NCBI GenBank assembly: GCA_963920635.1
Contig: OY987302.1
Coordinates: 38,133,500 to 38,197,499, forward strand
DNA from: Pseudeuparius sepicola
Lineage: Eukaryota > Arthropoda > Insecta > Coleoptera > Anthribidae
Length of the DNA: 64,000 nucleotides
Direction: 5' to 3'
Shown here piece by piece: positions 11,187 to 22,470 of the stretch. Position numbers and translations under genes: made by a program. Position 1 is the stretch's first letter. Each line of letters opens with the position of its first letter. The notes below the pieces were generated by a model. The model worked only from the letters and a program-made list of their open reading frames with translations. It was not told the origin of the DNA and made no database searches.

Positions 11187-11740
11187 TGCAGAGAAATGGA
11201 GTAGGGAGAATACGCTACAAGCTGCGCGAACTGCCTAATAAAAGTGGCGGCCATATTAAACCAACTTCATCCATGGGCGTATCATTGTTAACAGACTTGG
11301 CTTTAGAGGTCTTCGTCCTCGTTCGCCACGATGCACAGTAAAGGCATCAGCAGCAAAATGTTTTGAACAAACAAATTTATTTGGACTCAAAGTCCAACCA
11401 GTCCCCAAGTTAAGAATTTTTAACCACATATTCAATCATTAAAATATACAGATGCGCGCCTATGGTGCCCAAAATTTCTGCGATTGTTTTTACTAAACTT
11501 ACCGAAAAAATGATACTCCCGAAGGTCTCCTAGGCTTATAATTCTTGCAGCTTGGTACTACACACGACATTTTCTAAAAACACTGACCATTTCTCTGCTG
11601 AAAATACAACAACCACCGCTGAGAACAAACTGCAAACTTCAAAGTGAGGACAATATGGCGGCCATTACATTTGCCTGGAAATAGGATGTCAAAAGGTCGG
11701 AACGCGTTCTCCCTACACCTTTTCTCTGCATTAGTGTCAG
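11187..11740. mobile_element. Foldback element just upstream of exon 1
   Basis: GCAGAGAAATGGAGTAGGGAGAA (left, about 11189) pairs with TTCTCCCTACACCTTTTCTCTGC (right, ending near 11740), and GGCGGCCATATT pairs with AATATGGCGGCC further in. Arms about 100 bp. It lies within 150 bp of the first host exon and so occupies the likely promoter region. Confidence 0.7.
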
Positions 11741-11881
11741 TTGTCTGTCAGTTGTCAGTGTCAATTTCAATTCAAAAGAGTTCAAACGTGCGTTTCCTGC
11801 ATTTATTAATTTTGTTTTAGTGTGTAAATTTTTAAGTGATATTTATTTATTAATGTGGAAACAGAAATCTTTGGCTACATT

Positions 11882-12332
11882 ATGGCACAAAGGCTGAAAA
11901 CTCCTACTTCCAATATAAACCCGGACATTGTTTGTGAAACTTATATTGCAAAACATTTCAAAAAAGATAAAAATCTTTCAAAAGTAATATTGCAGAAAAG
12001 CAAAGAAAAAATTCCATCTGCTTCTAGACCATCAACTGTGTTTCAAAATCAAATTGCTAGAGCAAAGTCTAATGTAAAGCAACAAAATTTACCATCACCC
12101 AGCAGAGATTACGAACAAAATCTACCATCTCCATACTATGAAACTCTTGTAGAAGTACCAACATCGAGTCCACGACACAGATCTAAATCAAGTGTGAGTG
12201 CCCGAGAACCATGGAGTCAGTTACTAAAGAGCAGCAAAGACAATCTTTCACTTTTCAGTAGCTTTGATCCACTTCGGACATTGCATTTTTTAACAAAAGA
12301 ATTGCAGTTTCAGTTGCAAACCATCTTGCCAG
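11882..12332 (+). CDS. Exon 1 of a host coiled-coil protein gene
   Basis: Encodes 150 codons plus one base from an ATG at 11882 to a consensus donor CAG/GTAACT. An upstream out-of-frame ATG at 11853 opens a 14-codon frame. The protein starts MAQRLKTPTSNINPD, is rich in Ser, Pro, Lys and Gln, and ends in an amphipathic stretch (FDPLRTLHFLTKELQFQL). The frame stops soon after the donor, as expected of an intron. The split codon (phase 1) is completed by exon 2 at 28099. The domain order resembles CCDC14-type centrosomal proteins, from memory of the family and not from a search. An untranslated exon further upstream is possible. Confidence 0.7.
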
Positions 12333-12369
12333 GTAACTATTAGCAATCAGACATATACGTATACCTCTA

Positions 12370-13436
12370 ACTCAGCCCGCCAATGAGAGCGCAAGACGTA
12401 TACTGACGTTTGTATCCGTCGGACGTATAAATAGCCACTTCCTTTATTATTGATATATAGGTCACAGATAATCCAGTATATACCTATGTCAAACTGTAGG
12501 TAGATTAAATATTTGTGTCTTTACTAGATTTCTGAACGGGTTTCTAATTTTTGTAGGTAGGTAGCGAGAAAAAAGGTAACAGTGAGTTTTTTTGCCTTGT
12601 GTGTTGACTGTTGACACTTTTTTTACTCTCATCTCTCATACCAGAGCATATCTCATACCTACTTCTCATAACTGCTGCTCAAGAACGTTAAACCACAGTT
12701 GAAAGTTGAAAGGATATTGTTTATACTTTATACCTGTGGTTAAACCAGACTGCTGCTGAAGTGTTAAAATATGGGGAAATCGTTTTGTGCATTTGGCTGT
12801 ACAGAACGTGCAAAGAAGGCTAGTAGTGTCTCGTTTTATTTGTACCTAAGTAGTTTAGGGTTTAGGTTAACCTAAATTTTCGCAAGTTACGCGGTACTTT
12901 TTACCGAATTAATAACATTCCTTTGTTAATTCGATGGTAAAAATTGATAACATCAAGCTCAAAAAGCCTTTTTCCCATTTAAATACAGTAAATTTGTATA
13001 TATTTAAACTAGGTATTAATAAATATTACAATTATATTCTAGAAGTTTTATTGATTATACCTCAGAAACACCTTTAGATTAGTTTATAATATCCTCGATA
13101 ATATCATATTACCTAAATGAACAAAATGTCAGAATTTCACTTTTTTCCAAATTGATAAAATCAAGCTCAAAAAACCTCTTTCCCATTGTAAATTCTGAAG
13201 CTTTTGCCACTAGTCACGTGGTACAGCTTGGTCTATCTTTGTCATACTTGCCTTGTGCTCGTTATGGCTATCTCTCTTGTACTTTGGCTGTCGCCCAGTG
13301 CACTGCTTGTATTGATGGCGCGACTTCCATTCGTTTGTCAGTTCAATGGGAAAAAAGTTATGGAAGTGGCTATTTATACGTCCGACGTATATAAAAGTCG
13401 GTATATGTCTTGCGCTCTCATTGGTGGATTGAGTCA
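12370..13436. mobile_element. THAP-type DNA transposon remnant with inverted ends
   Basis: Left arm 12370-12442 and right arm 13365-13436 are complementary over about 70 bp (CAATGAGAGCGCAAGAC; GGACGTATAAATAGCCACTTCC). Inside lies the start of a THAP-domain protein. It begins only 38 bp after the exon 1 donor. A partial relative of the right arm occurs at 17712-17765. TCAAGCTCAAAAA.CCT is directly repeated at about 12953 and 13161. Probably a non-autonomous derivative of a P-element/THAP9-like transposon. I could not confirm an 8-bp target duplication. Confidence 0.65.
12771..12875 (+). pseudogene. THAP zinc-finger N-terminal fragment
   Basis: A 34-codon frame begins MGKSFCAFGCTERAKKASS and reads VSFY before running out. 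The Met, the C-x3-C pair and the VSF motif are the opening of a THAP (C2CH) DNA-binding domain, found in P-element and THAP9 transposases. The remaining Cys and His and the catalytic part are missing, so this is a transposase remnant, not a gene. Confidence 0.65.
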
Positions 13437-13659
13437 CGTGACACATAACCTTATTTCTTCTGTCCGATGGATGATGAATCGGCTTGTTTACTAAGTCGAT
13501 TGGATGATGTCCGAGATTATTCAGACCTATTTTGTCTCATATTTTATATTTAGTATGCCCTCCTTTTTCGGCAATGGGCGCTGCGGTATGAAAAATGAAG
13601 TGTTAATTATTTTCAATGGTGTAACCCACCCCCGATTTTCTTGAAATTTTGGTAGCCAA
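13437..13659. other. Flank of the giant palindrome
   Basis: Contains TCGGCAATGGGCGCTGCGGTATGAAA near 13568, related to the tandem repeat at 17850-17990. No gene. Confidence 0.4.
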
Positions 13660-16290
13660 AATTTTAAGAAAATCAGCCTTCCTCCCCACACCCCTAAACA
13701 GGAAAATGAAACGTAAAAATTTTGTTTTTTGGTCGCTGGCGCCAATATTCGGCGCAAGTGACTAGACGACCATTCCGGACGAGTTAGTGGCGCCCCTATA
13801 ATTTGCCACCCTCTGGGTCAGCCCCCACAACCCCCCATTCGAGAAAAGTAGCCGTAAAAACTTTGTTTTTTGGTCGCTGGCGCTAACATTCTGCACAAGT
13901 GACTAGACGACCGTTCCAGACGAGTTAGTGGTGCCCCTATAAATTGCCACCCTCTGAGTTACCCCACACCCCCTATTCGAGAAAAGTGGTCGTAAAAAAA
14001 TGTTTTTGGCCAATTACAAGACGGGGGAACGTTTCTTATTCGAGGGGCACATTATACGCACGAAAATATCGCCACCACCACTTGCAATCCCCAAAACTAC
14101 CCCTGGTCGATTTCCAAAAAAATAGCATATATATGCCTAATAGGCTAATAGTTTTTCAGTTCCTGAAAAAACTTTTAGTCGGATGGTGCACTTAAACTTG
14201 CCGAATAGGAAAATGACCCCTCCATAATTTGCCACCCCCATAACTCACCCCCAATTTACAAGAAACACCCGTAGAAGCTATGTTTTTCGTTTTTTATGAA
14301 TAATTTTTGGTAGGGCAGTGTCGTTGAACGTGCTGAACAGGAAAATGACCCCTCCATAATTTGCCACCCCCATAACTCACCCCCAATTTACAAGAAACAC
14401 CCGTAGAAGCTATGTTTTTCGTTTTTTATGAATAATTTTCGGTAGGGCAGTGTCGTTGAACGTGCTTAACAGGAAAATGACATCGCCATAATTTGCCACC
14501 CCCATAACTCACCCCCGATTTACAAGAAACACCCGTAGAAGCTATGTTTTTCGTTTGTTATGAATAATTTTCGGTAGGGCGGTGTAGTTGAACGTGCTGA
14601 ACAGAAAAATGACATCACCATAATTTGCCACCCCCATAACTCACCCCCAATTTACAAGAGGGTAGCAAATTATAGGGATGGCACTATCTTCTCTGAAACG
14701 GTCATCTAGTCACTTGTGCGGAATATGAGCACCAGCGACCAAAAAACAAAGTTTTTACGGCCACTTTTCTCAAATAGGGCGGTGTGGGGGGTTACCCAGA
14801 GGGTGGCAAATTATAGGGATGGCACTATCTTCTCTGATACGGTCATCTAGTCACTTGTGCGGAATATGAGTGCCAGCGACCAAAAAAAAAAGTTTTTACG
14901 GCCACTTTTCTCAAATATAAGGGTGTGGGGGGGTGACTCAGAGGGTGGCAAATTATAGGGACGGCACTATCGTTCAACTACACCACCCTACCGAAAATTA
15001 TTCATAACAAACGAAAAATATAGCTTCTACGGGTGTTTCTTGTAAATCGGGGGTGAGTTATGGGGGTGGCAAATTATGGCGATGTCATTTTCCTGTTCAG
15101 CACGTTCAACTACACCGCCCTACCGAAAATTATTCATAACAAACGAAAAACATAGCTTCTACGGGTGTTTTTTGTAAATTGGGGGTGAGTTATGGGGGTG
15201 GCAAATTATGGAGGGGCCATTTTCCTGTTCAGCACGTTCAACTACACCGCCCTACCGAAAATTATTCATAAAAAACGAAAAACATAGCTTCTACGGGTGT
15301 TTCTTGTAAATTGGGGGTGAGTTATGGGGGTGGCAAATTATGGAGGGGTCATTTTCCTGTTCAGCACGTTCAACGACACTGCCCTACCAAAAATTATTCA
15401 TAAAAAACGAAAAACATAGCTTCTACGGGTGTTTCTTGTAAATTGGGGGTGAGTTATGGGGGTGGCAAATTATGGAGGGGTCATTTTCCTATTCGGCAAG
15501 TTTAAGTGCACCGCCCTACCGAAAATTATTCATAACAAACGAAAAACATAGCTTCTACGGGTGTTTCTTGTAAATCGGGGGTGAGTTATGGGGGTGGCAA
15601 ATTATGGCGATGTCATTTTCCTGTTCAGCACGTTCAACGACACTGCCCTACCAAAAATTATTCATAAAAAACTAAAAACATAGCTTCTACGGGTGTTTCT
15701 TGTAAATTGGGGGTGAGTTATGGGGGTGGCAAATTATGGAGGGGTCATTTTCCTATTCGGCAAGTTTAAGTGCACCATCCGACTAAAAGTTTTTTCAGGA
15801 ACTGAAAAACTATTAGCCTATTAGGCATATATATGCTATTTTTTTGGAAATCGACCAGGGGTAGTTTTGGGGATTGCAAGTGGTGGTGGCGATATTTTCG
15901 TGCGTATAATGTGCCCCTCGAATAAGAAACGTTCCCCCGTCTTGTAATTGGCCAAAAACATTTTTTTACGACCACTTTTCTCGAATAGGGGGTGTGGGGT
16001 AACTCAGAGGGTGGCAATTTATAGGGGCACCACTAACTCGTCCGGAACGGTCGTCTAGTCACTTGTGCAGAATGTTAGCGCCAGCGACCAAAAAACATAC
16101 GGCTACTTTTCTCGAATGGGGGGTTGTGGGGGGTGACCCAGAGGGTGGCAAATTATAGGGGCGCCACTAACTCGTTCGGAACGGTCGTCTAGTCACTTGT
16201 GCCGAATATTGGCGCCAGCGACCAAAAAACAAAATTTTTACGATTCATTTTCCTGTTTAGGGGTGTGGGGAGGAAGGCTGGAGGTGGCAA
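13660..16290. repeat. Giant palindrome built of tandem repeats
   Basis: The arms are inverted copies centred near 14978. The stretch 13944-14195 is identical in translation to the complement of 15766-16017. Each arm carries tandem units: about 132 bp (GAAGCTATGTTTTTCG; starts near 14212, 14343, 14476, 14608; inverted copies near 15084, 15217, 15348, 15479, 15612, 15744), and about 140 bp with GTGACTAGACGACC-type sequence, two of which also fill the centre (14659-14940). Outer units diverge while inner ones are near identical, as expected of repeated homogenisation. All small frames in it are repeat artefacts. It may be a Foldback-type element or an assembly-sensitive satellite. Confidence 0.85.
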
Positions 16291-16464
16291 ATTGTTCAGA
16301 CGCTACTATCTTGTCCGGAACATGTTTCTAGTCATTTCTGCCAAATATTGAGACCGGCAACCAAAGAATAAAGTTTTTACAGCGATTTTTATTTTTAAGT
16401 TTGGATTGCCTAGTATATTGGTGGCTGGCTGAAAGCGGTGGCTGTCTTCACACCGGTTAAAGTC
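16291..16464. other. Palindrome right flank
   Basis: A degraded further unit (GTGGCAAATTGTTCAGACG; ACCGGCAACCAAAGAATAAAG) then unique sequence. No gene. Confidence 0.4.
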
Positions 16465-17111
16465 GGGCGCACACATCCTACTATCGAATCCGATTGTCTG
16501 GAACGATTATCGGACACGAGAATCTGAGAACTGCCGCACATATCCAATTTTTGAGTAGGCTTTTAGCACAGTATTTTCCGCCTACCCAGTGGTGTGTCAT
16601 CAAAGTGTTAATAATTTGTGTCACAATGGACGACATAGAATTGGTGGCTATTGTTTTTTTGCTTGAGAAGCAGCATAAAAGACAAAGCGTCGCTACTGGG
16701 TGCATCCCTTAAATACACGCACATATTTATTAATTAATTTATTTATTTATAAAAGCGAAATGCCTTATAAAATATTAGTACCTATATGTACGTACTAAAA
16801 CAAATGGAAACAAAAACCTCACCGGCACTGGTTGTCTCCCGAGAATGCTATAAACTGATGAAAATAGTCTGATGTGTGCGATGAAACAATTTACAAACAT
16901 GTATATTGCTCCTTCAGACAATCGGTTCAGTTTTTTTATCGGGCAACTTGATCGAAAGCACTTCCTTTCCATCCGAGTCGGACGTGCGATCCGATATCGC
17001 ATCGAATGTGTGCGAGGTGATCATTGCATTACATTATAGACATGAACTTCAGATAGTCGGATCCGATAATCGTTTCAGACAATCGTATTCGATAGTAGCA
17101 TGTGTGCGCCC
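16465..17111. mobile_element. PIF/Harbinger non-autonomous element
   Basis: Ends GGGCGCACACAT and TGTGTGCGCCC are inverted repeats that continue inward for over 50 bp (CTACTATCGAAT; CGATTGTCTG; CGATTATCGGA). A Harbinger transposase remnant lies inside at 16626. A three-base target duplication is not clear. Confidence 0.8.
16626..16715 (+). pseudogene. Harbinger transposase N-terminal remnant
   Basis: ATG at 16626 gives MDDIELVAIVFLLEKQHK. After a one-base frameshift near 16680 the sequence reads KTKRRYWVHPL. RRYWVHP close to the N-terminus is a hallmark of PIF/Harbinger nuclease proteins. Only about 30 codons remain and the DDE domain is absent, so the element depends on a transposase in trans, if it moves at all. 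Confidence 0.7.
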
Positions 17112-17131
17112 GCCTTTGATAGCCACTGCCA

Positions 17132-17505
17132 AAAGTTATTTTAAAAAGTTGATTGGAATTTTATTTTACCCCTATGTTCAGTTCAATTTTCAAATAAATA
17201 TTATGACAATGATAAATTTTTGATTTTTTTGAAAAAATATAAAAAATTGCACCTTGTTAGTTGAGTTTTTCTTGAAACTAGCCGATTACGACCCAAAAAG
17301 GCTCCATAACTAAAAAATATCACGTTTGGATGATAGGCAAACAATTCTGAAGTCAAATATGGCACACCAAAAAATTAAAATTTATTAATTTTTATATTTT
17401 TTTCAAAAAATCAAAAATTTATCATTGTCAGAATTTTTGTCTGAAAATTTGCACATATCGCTAAAATAAAATTCCAAGCAACTTTTTCATATAACTTTTT
17501 TCGAT
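17132..17505. mobile_element. AT-rich foldback
   Basis: 17132-17258 (AGTTGATTGGAATTTTATTTTA; GATAAATTTTTGATTTTTTTGA) pairs with 17384-17505. The loop is about 125 bp. The right side continues into the family also seen at 6815-6910. No coding content. Confidence 0.7.
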
Positions 17506-17849
17506 AAAATCACAAATAAAGCGTATTTTGGCCATTTAAGTATTTAATTAAATATAATTTTTGACAGGTATATCAAATGACATCATGGCGTTTAATGATC
17601 TCATTTCAAATCTTTTTGGAAGCAGAGATGATCGCTCCAGAATAGTTTAATCTTAGCCCAAAAATAAAAAAAATCCCATATGGTTCCAACTTTTTGGCGG
17701 GCACTGTATAATAGTCGTTAAATGTCTTGTGCTCTAATTGGTGAGTTGAGTCACGTGACTTCGTTGGACGTATATTTAACAGCAATTTAAATTCATACAT
17801 GTCCGACGTATATGTTACGATAAGGCACGTATGCCCTTCTTTTTTGGCG
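17506..17849. other. Repeat fragments
   Basis: 17712-17765 (AATTGGTGAGTTGAGTCACGTGAC) matches the right end of the THAP-type element near 13400-13443. Otherwise unrecognised. Confidence 0.5.
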
Positions 17850-17990
17850 ATGGGTGCTGCCGTATGAAACAAGAAGGGGCATTCGCCCCACATTGTGGCA
17901 GTCGGCAGCGATGGGCACTGCCGTATGAAAAAAAAAAGATGCATTTGCCCCATATTGTGGCAGTTGGTAGCTATGGGCACGGCCTTACTA
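17850..17990 (+). repeat. Short tandem repeat, period about 60 bp
   Basis: Three decaying copies of GATGGGYRCTGCCGTATGAAA plus flanking CATTTGCCCCAYATTGTGGCAG. A relative occurs at 13568-13595. Confidence 0.7.
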
Positions 17991-18132
17991 AAAAAGAATA
18001 TCAAAATACAGAAATTATTATAAATGTTGCACTTTCCCGAAATTTTGTAAGATTTATGCCTTCTTTATGTACGCTATTTTCGCCCGACATTCGGCACGTA
18101 CCGAATGTAATCCAAAATGTCAAAAAAACTGG

Positions 18133-18140
18133 GTGTGGGT
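18133..18140. repeat. 8-bp target duplication, left
   Basis: GTGTGGGT immediately before the hAT element, repeated exactly at 19028-19035. Confidence 0.9.
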
Positions 18141-18582
18141 CAGGGGCGTGCAGTCCATGGAAGCAAGGGAAGCAGTGCTTCCCCTAAACCAAAACAATGT
18201 AAAATGACAAAATGTTATTCTTGAATTTTTAAACAGGAATCAGTTAGTTTAGTTACCTAGGTATATCAGAAACGCTAAAAATTATATTATATATCATAAT
18301 ATATCGAACCTACAATATGTTATGCCTATGCTAACAGGTCTGTGCCTATAGCAAATGCGGCGTTGACTCCGACTGCGCCTATCCTACCGAGCCATAGTAC
18401 AATGTAAGCTATGCCGGCCGCTAGCTTTTCTGTAGCGTTCGAGAGTCGAAAGTTTATTGAACTTTCCACCTCCACCGCACTGGCTGACGCGAATGAGAAC
18501 GCGTGTTTTAAGCGTGCGTGGAAGCTATCGTTGCAGTAGGTTCTTTGTGTAGTTTAGTTGGTTTTATATCTGTGTTGGGGCG

Positions 18583-18843
18583 TTGTGCGCGTCGTATCTC
18601 GGGCGATATGGAGACAATACGGACATGAACATGCAAATACCGTCAACTTCGGCTGTCGGAAATGACGTTGAAAATGTTAAAGTTGGACAATTAAGTAAGA
18701 GTGTGTGTGAATGTGTAGTGTGTACCTTAATAATAAAGGGATTTTCAACATTAAACTTTGCAGATAAGCTTCAATTAATTACTAACGGAAGGGCAAGGGC
18801 AAAACCCCCTATGAAAAATTTAACCACAAAAATGAATGAATGA
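18583..18843 (+). pseudogene. hAT transposase N-terminal fragment
   Basis: Up to 86 codons (from TGT/ATG-proximal sequence; the first ATG is at about 18607) ending FADKLQLITNGRARAKPP and then a stop. I cannot place a BED finger in it. Its position between hAT ends supports transposase origin; the exact start is unknown. Confidence 0.45.
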
Positions 18844-18891
18844 CTTTCACAGATATCGCTGTTGTTTATTGAGAATATACTTCTCCAGAAC

Positions 18892-18975
18892 ATGTTAGAG
18901 CATCGACGTTTTTATGATGATGTCATTGACGAATTCGCAAAAAATGATCGAAGAATCGAATTACATTACAAATAG
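18892..18975 (+). pseudogene. hAT transposase C-terminal fragment
   Basis: 27 codons reading MLEHRRFYDDVIDEFAKNDR then RRIELHYK-like residues and a stop. FYDxVIDxFA and DRRIEL resemble the end of the hAT dimerisation domain of ZMYM/hAT-type transposases. The stop is followed by the right terminus. Confidence 0.6.
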
Positions 18976-19027
18976 GTAAGTTTTTAAACATTGCTTCCCA
19001 TACTTAAAATGTTACCGCACGCCCCTG

Positions 19028-19035
19028 GTGTGGGT
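19028..19035. repeat. 8-bp target duplication, right
   Basis: GTGTGGGT, identical to 18133-18140. Confidence 0.9.
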
Positions 19036-19335
19036 GGGTATGTTAAGTGAAGTATTTACTTACCAATTATTATTAGAATTGGTAGGTGAAAAAAATTTAT
19101 AAAATAATATATGTTCCTACCGGTAGGCGCAGGATACACTCCCATTGAGTACCAATTTGAAGAGGAGTACTTAAGAAAAAACAAATATTCTGATATCTTT
19201 CTGAAAGCTGGCATAGAGGCCCAATAATACAATAAGGACACATTTTCTTAATAACACATTCCGATATTTCCAAGATAAACCCAATTTGTCAAATGTCAAA
19301 TCTGACAGGTATGGGCTGTGACGTTATGGCCTTCT
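19036..19335. other. Flank between hAT and R4-like element
   Basis: No gene. The R4-like coding frame ends at 19336, so part of this may be its 3' untranslated sequence. Confidence 0.4.
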
Positions 19336-22300
19336 TTAGACGTAACAGTGTATATATGGTATAACCTGATCTTGTATGGCCAGTAGGAAGAATTCCGTCT
19401 CGGGGAACATTCATCCCGAGGTCAGCCAATAGTTCGACGCTAACTTGTCGACATGTTCCTGGTTAACCTCATTAGGATGCCTCCCATGCAGTGGCTTCCC
19501 CAACCACCTCTGTAGTTTATCGTTGTCGGTTCGGTGGTGATTTTGACGCTCGTGTTCCGTCAGACGTAGCGGTGTTGAGACTGCTCCGCATATAGCCCTA
19601 TGTAGTGTGGAGCTGTTGGCCTGCCTGTAGAAATAATTACGCAGATTTAATATTTGTTGGTCCAATTGCTTGCTGAGATCTGCCAATCCTCTTCCTCCTA
19701 GTTGACGTGGCAGAGTTGTTCTTTCTACGGCGCTACGGGGATGATGTTTATGAGCTTTTGTCAGTAGTGTCCTAACTTTTCGTTGCAGGTTGTTGATGTC
19801 CGTGTTGGTCCAATTCACTATTCCGAACTAGCTGAGTACAGAGCATGCATACGTGTTCAGGGCCTTAAACAAATTCTTGCTGTTAAGATCAGTTCGCACT
19901 ACTTGTCTTACTCTCTTGATGAATTCTTAACGAATGAATTCATCAGTCTTCATTGTTCGATGGTCTATCCTTTGAGCTTGTTTCATCCCTAGATACTTGT
20001 ATGTATCTCCCATGCTCATTGCTTCGATCTCCTGGCCGTCCTGCATCTCGTGTGCGCTTTGTTCGAGCTTTCCCCGGATGATATTAAGGGTGCGGCACTT
20101 GTCCAGTCCAAACAGCATTCCGATGTCCCTGGAGAACTCCTCTACAATTTTAAGCATTTGCGTTAGTTGGTTTTTGGTTGCGGCGATCAGTTTTAAATCA
20201 TCCATATATAATAGGTGATTCAACTTGATCGCTTCTGCGTTGTTGCTTTTGATAGCGAAGCCATATTTTGTAGAGTTCAACCGATGTGATAGAAGGTTCA
20301 TCGCCATGCAGAACCACAGTGGACTGAGTGAATCTCCTTGGAAAATCCCTCTTCGGATGTTGATTGTGTCGGTCTCGATGTTACTGTTTGCGGTTCTGAG
20401 TTGTATCTTAGTGCGCCAGGTTGTCATAACGTGTTCTAAAAAGGAAACTGTATGATGATCTATTTTATACAGCTTTAAGATACCTGTGAGCCAGTCGTGA
20501 GGTACGGAATCAAATGCTTTTTTGTAGTCCACATAAGCCATGTGGAGGTTTCCTTGCTTGGAATGAGCCTGGTTGCAGATGACAGAGTCTATGATGAGTT
20601 GCTCTTTGCATCGCATTGCGCCCTTCGAGCAGCCCTTCTGCTGCATTGCAATGATGTTGTTCCGCTCGCAGTGAGCATATATTCGCTGTGTAAGGCAAGA
20701 TGTGATTATCTTGTACAGCGTAGGCAAGCAGGTTATTGGGCGGTACTTGGCAGGGTTATCCGTATTCCGCTGGTCTTTTGGTAACAGGTAGGTTGCACCC
20801 TGTGTAAGAAACAATGGCATTTTCAGAGGATCGAGCAAGACTTCATTAATTAAGGTAGTTATTTGTTCATGCGTGCACCACAACTTCTTAATCCAATAAT
20901 TTTGGAGATGATCTGGACCTGGTGCCTTCCAGTTGTGGGAATTCTTGATGACATCGGAGACCTCAGCGGTTGTGAATTGCTCGTGTTGCATCTGGCTATA
21001 GTTCCGGCCCATCTCGCGTTCTTCGCTGATCCAGCTTGCACTGACATTGCATAGACCTGGTGTGGCAAGTTGATTTCTCCAGAAACCGTCGACCTGTTCT
21101 CTGCTAGGGTAACTCGCATTTGTGGCATCGGCGCTAGAATTAAAAGCACGGTAGAAACCCTTTTCTGATCGTTCAAAGAGTTTGTTGTCTCGTTTCCTGT
21201 TGTTACTAGCCTTGTATCTCCTCAGACGCCCTGCGAAAACAGAAAGTTTTTGTTTTAATGTGTCAAGACATTGTTGAGCAGTGATGTTCGCGGGGTCATG
21301 CCGAGAATGCATCTGGGTGCGGCTCATTATTGCCTGTACCGCCCTCTGGATCCTTCTAGTTCTAACTCCTCTGATATATTCCGTCACTTGTCCTATGTCT
21401 TTACGGAGACTCTCGATCTTCCGATTTAGTCGCATTTCCCATTGAGCCATTCGTGGTTCTGGTCTTGCACGATTCAACTCTTGGGCCGTTCGGATCTTGG
21501 CACCCATTACAGTGGTGACTGCCGTTGCGGCACAGTAGATTAACATGTGCATACGTTCTAATGTTGGTGTCACTGAAACATAGTTTGGTAAAATTCTTGT
21601 GTTCATAAGATCGAGCACAATCGCAAGTTTCCTGGAAGAATTTAATGTTGGTAGTGGTGGCCTGCTCAGTGGGTCTGTGCCTTCGTATCGCAATACGGCC
21701 TGTCTCATATGTGCGTTTAAGCCTCCAAAATGTTCTTCGTTAACCGATTCCAGACTCTCGGTTGTTGGTTCTACCGTTTCGTCTTCTAGTTGTTGTCCAG
21801 GCGCTTGAAGTTCCCCATTGTTGTTGTTGTCATCTATGTCTATGTGTTCGCCGTGGATCTCTAGCTCAACTTTCCGTTTGATAGCGATAAGTCACGTTTC
21901 TGGAATTCGGTTATTTCTTAGAATAGTTCGATACTGATCTGACACTCTTTGTTCAGACACTTGCATGTGTGGAAACTCCCTGCAGAACTCGGCATGCAGT
22001 TGTTGTCGGTAGCCGATCATCTCTTGTCCTAAGTTTGTCACCCTGTAAAAAATACGCATAATCGATTCATTCATGGACACAGTCCATTTCATGCGTTGTC
22101 GTTGTAATCCCGCCTCTGTGAACGCTGGCTGAAGTTCCCACGCAGCACCTTCGGTGGGTGGAACCATAGTTCTCGTTTGGCTCCCATGTTGTAGATGTTC
22201 GTGTTGTTGTTGGGCTGTAGCTGTTTGTGCAACAGGGTCCCGCCTCATCAGCGCCCTGTCACCGACGTCCCGCTCGCTGTCATGTCCAGCGCTGGCTCCA

Positions 22301-22359
22301 GACATGCCCTGGCGAACCCCAGGCAGCGGCCCTATAACAAAACTCCTATTAATCTCCAT
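19336..22359 (-). pseudogene. R4/Dong-like non-LTR retrotransposon polyprotein
   Basis: One minus-strand frame of 1,008 codons from ATG at 22359, interrupted only by four stops: TGA 21892-21894, TAA 19927-19929, TAG 19828-19830 and TGA 19411-19413. N-terminal part has a Myb-like segment (VSEQRVSDQYRTILRNN). RT motifs follow: KAPGPDHL, NPAKYRPITCLPTLYKI, AYVDYKKAFDSVPHDWL, GIFQGDSLSPLWFC and LLYMDDLKLIA (YMDD catalytic pair intact). After the last stop come FPETE and AIQDQVI, typical of the R4/Dong group just before the Cys-rich restriction-like endonuclease. That endonuclease is not found, so the copy is 3'-truncated. No frameshifts at all, so decay is young and by point mutation. Confidence 0.85.
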
Positions 22360-22470
22360 TCCATGGGTTTCTCCCGTAACGTGGGAGTGACGGCCCTCGG
22401 TCGTCTTTTACGACTCGCGGAGCCACGATAGGAGTATTCTAACCTGCTACCCACACAGGTCAACTAGGAT

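Larger units (their letters stand above)
18141..19027. mobile_element. Internally deleted hAT transposon, 887 bp
   Basis: Termini CAGGGGCGTGC and GCACGCCCCTG are perfect inverted repeats, and the GTGTGGGT duplication flanks both sides; an 8-bp duplication is diagnostic of hAT. Inside are a possible N-terminal frame (18583-18843) and a hAT C-terminal remnant (18892-18975), so the central catalytic part was deleted. The perfect termini and duplication suggest fairly recent insertion. Confidence 0.92.

Noticed and set aside
13944..16017. Two identical 83-codon frames, one per strand
   Set aside because: They are the same palindromic repeat read from each arm; no family similarity, and composition follows the repeat.
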